From: an uncultured Spirochaetales bacterium
GTDB lineage: Bacteria; Spirochaetota; Spirochaetia; Sphaerochaetales; Sphaerochaetaceae
Length of the DNA: 36,682 nucleotides
NCBI GenBank assembly: GCA_934276485.1
Contig: CAKQTE010000056.1
Span: forward strand, 1 to 36,682
Direction: 5' to 3'
In this document: positions 32,324 to 36,682 of the stretch, piece by piece
Position numbering within the stretch: position 1 is the stretch's first letter
Layout: every line of letters begins with the position of its first letter
Position numbers and translations under genes: made by a program
Notes under the pieces: model-generated
The model's database searches: none
Told to the model about the DNA's origin: nothing
The model's input: only the letters and a program-made list of their open reading frames with translations

Positions 32324-34526
32324 TACAAATAATAAGATCAAAGACAATAAACCATTTCTTAAATTATCCAAGAAATCCCAATGGGGAATTATCATATTGT
32401 CCTTCTTGCTTCTATTCTTTGGATTGTTTCTTCCTGTCTTGATCGGTACATATTCCATTCCTACGGTAAAGACAAGTAGAACATATCGCGTAGGTGAGCT
32501 TTCCGATGAGACAATCTATGCGCCAATAGATTTCTCATATATAGATGATGAAGCGACAAATGAGCTATATACACAAGCTGTTTCAAGCATTCTCCCTGCA
32601 TTCACATATTCAATGAGTGATTCTATCAAGGTTAGAATGCGTGCAGATGATTTTGCATCCCTTATGTCTGCAAAAACTACAATGACACCAGATGAATTCT
32701 TAGAAAAATATGATCTAGAGGACAGTGAGAATGTCATGGGACGCTTAGAGGACATGGGTTCTGTCAATGCTCTATTCATGATTCGTCTTATATATGAATG
32801 TACAACAAAGGTAATCAGCAAAGGCTTGGTGGATGTATATGGTATATATGATGTAATGCAAGAGGGTTGGGATACTGTAACTCTTGAGTCAGCAGATGAG
32901 GCTTTTGTCATAACTCGTGAGGAAGTATCGTTATCTGATTTATTGACACGTAAGGCGTTACCTCAATTTGTTCTGTCATGGATCACTTCGGTTTATCCAA
33001 ATACAAAAAGCTCAAGCATTGATATTATCATTGATGGAGTAGAGTTGCTTGCAGGAGAGAATGTCAAATATGATGAGATTTTGACTCAGACATGGATAGA
33101 AGAGGCAAAATCAAAGGTTACTCCAGTTTTGGTAGAAGTCAAAAAGGGAGACGAACTACTATCTATAGATGAGATTGTTACTGCAAAGACATTAAGAACA
33201 ATCGATGAGATCAATAGCAAGGCAACTATCAAGGTATCATTCTTTGAGATTGTTGGAAGAATGTTTTACATTGCAACACTAATTGTGATGTTCTTGATCA
33301 TCTTCATGCGATCCATTCAATATCGATATCGTGTTGCATCCTATACAATCATTGTTCTAGTATTTGTTTTGATAATTATCATCAGTGGATTTTTCTGGGT
33401 ATCATTCCTTCTAGGAATTGGGTTTGCTGATATAGATGCATTCCTGCCATTCTTTATATTGCCACTTTTGGTTTCAGCTATAACAAATAACAAGATAATG
33501 GGGCTTACTGTTTCTGTATTCTTTGCCGCAATGCAAAATACATGGCCTACAAGTAGCATATATACATTCTTTTATATTGTAACTTCTTGTGCTGTTTGTA
33601 TTTACTTTATTAAATTCAATAATGATAGAATTCAGGTAATAGTACAGAGTCTGGAAAGCGCAGCAGCAGTTGCTTGTGCAACATTTGTATTTGCGCTTCT
33701 CGAAAAACAGGTCTGGGGATCAATACTTGTTTCTGTTTTGGGATCATTTATAAATGTTCTTCTTGCGCACTTTGTTCTTTCTGTTTTGCTTCCAATCTTT
33801 GAACGAGTATTCAATATTCCTACAGGCTATAGACTACATGAGCTATCATATACAGATACTCCTGCACTAAACAGATTGAATCAGGTTGCTCTCGGTACAT
33901 ATAACCATGCGAAGAACGTTTCTGATATGGCATATGCGGCTGCGAAAGCTATTGGTGCAAATGCAGAGCTTGCTCGCGTTGGTGCTTTATATCATGATAT
34001 TGGAAAGACAGAGCACCCTGAATACTTTGTAGAAAACCAGACAGGCAAGAATGCTCATGATGATATTTCTTCAACCCTCTCTGCAGCTATCATCAAGAGC
34101 CATGTAAAGATTGGTGTAGAAAAGGCAAAGGAAATAGGGCTTCCTCAGGAAGTTATCGATATCATTGCAGAGCACCATGGAAATGATTTGATTAAGTTCT
34201 TCTATAACGAGGCTATGAAGAACAATAAACTTGGTTCAACAGTTTCTGAGGAGGATTTCAGATATTCAGGGCGTATTCCTTCAACTCCAGAATCAGCTAT
34301 CGTAATGCTAGCTGACTGCGTCGAGGCTGCAACTCGAACTATCAAGAATCCTAACCACCAGAAATATGAGAAGTTCATCTCCAATATCATTACTGATAAG
34401 ATCGCTCATAAACAACTCGATAACTCAACCTTGACTCTTACAAATCTTGAGAAGATCAAGGAAGCATTCATCCATCAGTTGATGGGTAGAGACCACCACA
34501 GAATTGAATACGATAACGATAAATAA
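32310..34526 (+). CDS. pgpH: 7TM-HD cyclic-di-AMP phosphodiesterase (PgpH/YqfF family)
   Basis: A 738-residue membrane phosphodiesterase. The order is one N-terminal transmembrane helix (about 27-49), an extracytoplasmic 7TMR-HD sensing domain (50-315), about seven transmembrane helices (315-500) and a cytoplasmic HD domain. Metal-binding residues are visible: H533 (YNHAKN), H562 D563 (LYHDIGKTEHP), and H622 H623 (EHHGND), plus a late ADCVEAATR. The family hydrolyses cyclic-di-AMP to pApA, so the organism probably uses this messenger; no synthase (DisA/CdaA) is in the window. AGGGAG lies 7 nt before the ATG, inside phoH. The phoH, pgpH, ybeY order is conserved in many bacteria. Confidence 0.94.
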   Translation: MAIVNTNNKIKDNKPFLKLSKKSQWGIIILSFLLLFFGLFLPVLIGTYSIPTVKTSRTYRVGELSDETIYAPIDFSYIDDEATNELYTQAVSSILPAFTYSMSDSIKVRMRADDFASLMSAKTTMTPDEFLEKYDLEDSENVMGRLEDMGSVNALFMIRLIYECTTKVISKGLVDVYGIYDVMQEGWDTVTLESADEAFVITREEVSLSDLLTRKALPQFVLSWITSVYPNTKSSSIDIIIDGVELLAGENVKYDEILTQTWIEEAKSKVTPVLVEVKKGDELLSIDEIVTAKTLRTIDEINSKATIKVSFFEIVGRMFYIATLIVMFLIIFMRSIQYRYRVASYTIIVLVFVLIIIISGFFWVSFLLGIGFADIDAFLPFFILPLLVSAITNNKIMGLTVSVFFAAMQNTWPTSSIYTFFYIVTSCAVCIYFIKFNNDRIQVIVQSLESAAAVACATFVFALLEKQVWGSILVSVLGSFINVLLAHFVLSVLLPIFERVFNIPTGYRLHELSYTDTPALNRLNQVALGTYNHAKNVSDMAYAAAKAIGANAELARVGALYHDIGKTEHPEYFVENQTGKNAHDDISSTLSAAIIKSHVKIGVEKAKEIGLPQEVIDIIAEHHGNDLIKFFYNEAMKNNKLGSTVSEEDFRYSGRIPSTPESAIVMLADCVEAATRTIKNPNHQKYEKFISNIITDKIAHKQLDNSTLTLTNLEKIKEAFIHQLMGRDHHRIEYDNDK

Positions 34527-34537
34527 TAGGAAATAAG

Positions 34538-34975
34538 ATGTATTACATTGAATCAAACGACGAACGAATTGACTTGGATTTGGTTAAGAAAGATCTTGAT
34601 GCTTTTCTCTCATATCTAGGAGAGAAAAGAGATTTCTCTCTTAGCTTCATTACAGACGAGGAGATTCAGAGCTTGAATCGAGAATATCGAGATATCGATA
34701 GTCCAACAGATATCCTTACATTTGCACTCACTGACGGTGAACAGTTTCCCGTAATGGATGAAGAGGATGAGGAGATGGGAGACATATTCATCTCGATAGA
34801 TTCCATGGAAAGAAATGCAAAGGAATTCAATGTAACACCAGAAGAGGAACTAAAGCGTCTGCTTTTGCATGGCCTATTGCATTTACGTGGATTGGATCAT
34901 AAAACCAATGATTTTTCCACAGAACCAATGCTAATTGAACAAGAGAGAATACTGAGAGAGTTGGCAATTATCTAA
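34538..34975 (+). CDS. ybeY: Endoribonuclease YbeY (rRNA maturation factor)
   Basis: A 145-residue zinc-dependent endoribonuclease for 16S rRNA 3'-end processing and ribosome quality control. The signature HGLLHLRGLDH supplies H111, H115 and H121, and NREYRDIDSPTDILTFAL is the conserved N-terminal strand/turn. The length is typical. It starts 11 nt after pgpH with AGGAAAT upstream, as last gene of the phoH-pgpH-ybeY group. Confidence 0.95.
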   Translation: MYYIESNDERIDLDLVKKDLDAFLSYLGEKRDFSLSFITDEEIQSLNREYRDIDSPTDILTFALTDGEQFPVMDEEDEEMGDIFISIDSMERNAKEFNVTPEEELKRLLLHGLLHLRGLDHKTNDFSTEPMLIEQERILRELAII

Positions 34976-35034
34976 TTCCTTATTATATTCTGTTCAAATA
35001 AACTTGTTTTAATGCTAAACTTTATGTTGGTGAT

Positions 35035-35062
35035 TATAGTTTCTATTGCTTTTTTAAAGCAA
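35035..35062 (+). promoter_or_regulatory. Candidate gap promoter -10 and 5' leader hairpin
   Basis: TATAGT (35035-35040) is the same -10 as at the tRNA-Val promoter. Initiation about 7 nt downstream would start the mRNA at the hairpin TTGCTTT/AAAGCAA (35046-35062). The -35 is unclear. A second A/T -10 (TATAAT, 35096-35101) lies nearer the gene without a -35. The rest of 34976-35126 holds no gene. Confidence 0.35.
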
Positions 35063-35126
35063 AAGTGGTAGAGATAAATCAAGCATATTCGGATATATAA
35101 TTATCGATTGATTAAGGAGAATAATC

Positions 35127-36137
35127 ATGAAAATTGGTATTAACGGATTCGGAAGAATCGGAAGGTTTGTTTTCCGCGCTGCAATGCAGAGAGAAGACGT
35201 CGAAATCGTAGGCATCAACGACCTTTGCCCAGTAGACTACCTAGCATACATGCTAAAGTATGACACAATGCACGGTCAGTTCAACGGAACTATCGAAGCA
35301 GATGTTGAGAACTCTCTTCTTATTGTTAATGGAAAGAAGATCAGAGTAACAGCTTGCAAGGATCCTAACGAGCTTAAGTGGGACGAAGTTGAAGCTGAGT
35401 ACGTTGTTGAATCAACAGGTCTCTTCCTTACAAAGGAGAAGGCTCAGGCTCACATCAACGCTGGTGCTAAGTATGTTGTTATGTCAGCTCCTTCAAAGGA
35501 TGACACACCAATGTTCGTTTGTGGTGTAAACGAAAATGATTATGTTAAGGGAACACAGTTCGTTTCTAACGCTTCTTGCACAACAAACTGTCTTGCTCCA
35601 ATCGCTAAGGTTCTTAACGACAACTTCGGTATCGTAGATGGCCTTATGACAACAGTTCACTCAACAACAGCTACTCAGAAGACAGTTGACGGACCTTCAA
35701 TGAAGGACTGGAGAGGTGGTAGAGCTGCTTCTGGCAACATCATCCCATCATCAACAGGTGCTGCTAAGGCTGTAGGAAAAGTTATTCCCGAACTTAACGG
35801 AAAGCTTACAGGTATGAGCTTCCGTGTTCCTACAATCGACGTATCAGTTGTTGACCTTACTTGCAGACTTGCAAAACCTGCAACATATGAAGAAATTAAG
35901 GCTGCTGTTAAGAAAGCAGCCGAAGGCGAACTTAAAGGAATTCTTGACTATACAGAAGATGATGTAGTATCAAGCGATTTCCTCGGAGATCCTCATACAT
36001 CAATCTTTGATGCTAAAGCAGGTATCGCTCTTAACGATAACTTTGTAAAACTCGTTTCATGGTACGACAATGAATGGGGTTATTCAAACAAGGTTGTTGA
36101 TTTAATCAGCTATATCTCAAAGGTAGATGCTAAATAA
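35127..36137 (+). CDS. gap: Glyceraldehyde-3-phosphate dehydrogenase
   Basis: A 336-residue NAD-type glycolytic GAPDH. It begins KIGINGFGRIGR (Rossmann fold). VGINDL carries the acidic residue typical of NAD+ preference, the catalytic cysteine is C151 in SNASCTTNC, and TVHSTTATQKTVDGPS and WYDNEWGYSN follow. AAGGAG lies 8 nt before the ATG. Codon use differs from most of the window (AAC, GAC, ATC and CTT favoured), as expected for a highly expressed gene rather than a transferred one. It is monocistronic, ending at a strong terminator. No other glycolytic gene is adjacent. Confidence 0.98.
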   Translation: MKIGINGFGRIGRFVFRAAMQREDVEIVGINDLCPVDYLAYMLKYDTMHGQFNGTIEADVENSLLIVNGKKIRVTACKDPNELKWDEVEAEYVVESTGLFLTKEKAQAHINAGAKYVVMSAPSKDDTPMFVCGVNENDYVKGTQFVSNASCTTNCLAPIAKVLNDNFGIVDGLMTTVHSTTATQKTVDGPSMKDWRGGRAASGNIIPSSTGAAKAVGKVIPELNGKLTGMSFRVPTIDVSVVDLTCRLAKPATYEEIKAAVKKAAEGELKGILDYTEDDVVSSDFLGDPHTSIFDAKAGIALNDNFVKLVSWYDNEWGYSNKVVDLISYISKVDAK

Positions 36138-36159
36138 AAAATCAGCAAAATGATTATTG

Positions 36160-36190
36160 CCGCCTTCGGTTATTACCGAGGGCGGTTTTT
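36160..36190 (+). terminator. Strong intrinsic terminator of gap
   Basis: CCGCCTTCGGT (36160-36170) pairs over 11 bp with ACCGAGGGCGG (36175-36185), one G-U, around a TATT loop. It is followed by TTTTT. Confidence 0.92.
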
Positions 36191-36682
36191 GCATACATAC
36201 ATAATCTGTGTCATATGTTTATACGGTCAAGATATGTTGTCCGATGTACAATGATTTGAAAAATAAATAGTAATAACATGTGTTGATAAAACCTAATGAA
36301 CTAAAATATGTTAAAAATCACATACTTATTTTAGACAAACAGTATTGTTATATGAGGATTATTTTATTGAAAATCAATTTTTGAAAAGGATTTAGTTAAA
36401 AAAATTACAACAAAAATCGGTTTTTGAACGGAGCAGAGCACAAAAATATGAACATCAAGCATAATACATTTATCTTAAATCATCTGAAAATAAGCAATTT
36501 TTAACATATAATATTTTTTACTTATGCATTTGTATATTTATAAGGGCAAAATTTGGTGAAATAGCCGATTGAAAAAATATTAACGATAAGGTAATATCAA
36601 TACATCATTGGGTAATGTCATAGGACATAGGACATGGAAATCCTTATGATTATGGTAATTCAATTTTTAGCTGAATTAATGA
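36191..36682. other. AT-rich region with no recognised gene
   Basis: About 490 bp visibly richer in A and T than the rest. I see no coding frame of useful length on either strand; the best small frames are under 20 codons and lack sensible start context. It holds an inverted repeat CTAAAATA/TATTTTAG (36301-36334), a small CAAAAA/TTTTTG hairpin (36411-36426), a candidate promoter CTGAAA-17-TATAAT (36484-36512) and a 7-bp tandem repeat CATAGGA x2 (36619-36632). It may be the leader region of a gene beyond the window, or decayed sequence. Confidence 0.5.

Noticed and set aside
35127..36137. gap as a transferred gene because of distinct codon use
   Set aside because: The same shift to C-ending codons is seen in atpA and atpB, fitting high expression rather than foreign origin.

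Overview
The window reads as a chromosomal housekeeping segment from a diderm, AT-leaning, host-associated-type spirochaete; a Sphaerochaetaceae or Treponema relative is my best inference. The main evidence is a V-type rather than F-type ATPase operon in the order E, DUF2764, A, B, D, I, K, which is typical of spirochaetes. An LptD/OstA-like outer-membrane protein, a DUF4105 (Lnb-type) envelope protein and the non-mevalonate enzyme IspG fit the same picture. No database search was possible, so the taxonomy is inferred.

Layout. 1-950: the 5' tip of a minus-strand gene, a palindromic divergent promoter region, adk, and an odd 28-bp direct repeat that includes the 3' end of adk. 949-4925 (minus): a GH36 alpha-galactosidase and a DUF4105 envelope protein, separated by a terminator. 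5018-7552: a nucleoside hydrolase and IMP dehydrogenase. 7596-7806: tRNA-Val(UAC) with a strong promoter and two terminator hairpins. 7881-10578: a tightly overlapping run of a CmpB-like membrane protein, a YggS-type PLP protein, a small secreted or membrane protein and an RluA-family pseudouridine synthase. 10573-11750 (minus): a two-gene unit of a pentapeptide-repeat protein with a Cys/His knuckle and a metallo-beta-lactamase-fold protein with altered metal ligands. 11876-15943: rsgA, mutS2 and uridine phosphorylase. 15940-16269 (minus): a degenerate GIY-YIG-like protein. 16400-23507: the V-ATPase operon, followed by a VOC protein. 24082-32323: a small unknown gene, ispG, uvrA, lptD and phoH, most of them overlapping or closely spaced. 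32310-34975: a PgpH-type c-di-AMP phosphodiesterase and ybeY. 35127-36190: gap with a strong terminator. 36191-36682 is AT-rich and I see no gene in it.

How the genes work together. Three nucleoside-salvage functions (nucleoside hydrolase, IMP dehydrogenase, uridine phosphorylase) lie within 11 kb. Ribosome-related functions recur: RsgA, RluA-type synthase, YbeY, and MutS2 with its Smr domain. The V-ATPase rotor subunit carries the full set of side chains that bind Na+ in the Enterococcus hirae NtpK ring, so a sodium-coupled enzyme is likely.

There is no defence island, prophage, insertion sequence or genuine CRISPR array. The less ordinary signals are: several genes without a Shine-Dalgarno sequence whose -10 box sits 6-9 nt before the start codon (probable leaderless mRNAs); an inverted repeat that would sequester the alpha-galactosidase ribosome binding site; the CRISPR-sized but non-CRISPR repeat at adk; and four poorly characterised proteins (DUF4105, degenerate MBL, pentapeptide/Cys-His, GIY-YIG-like).
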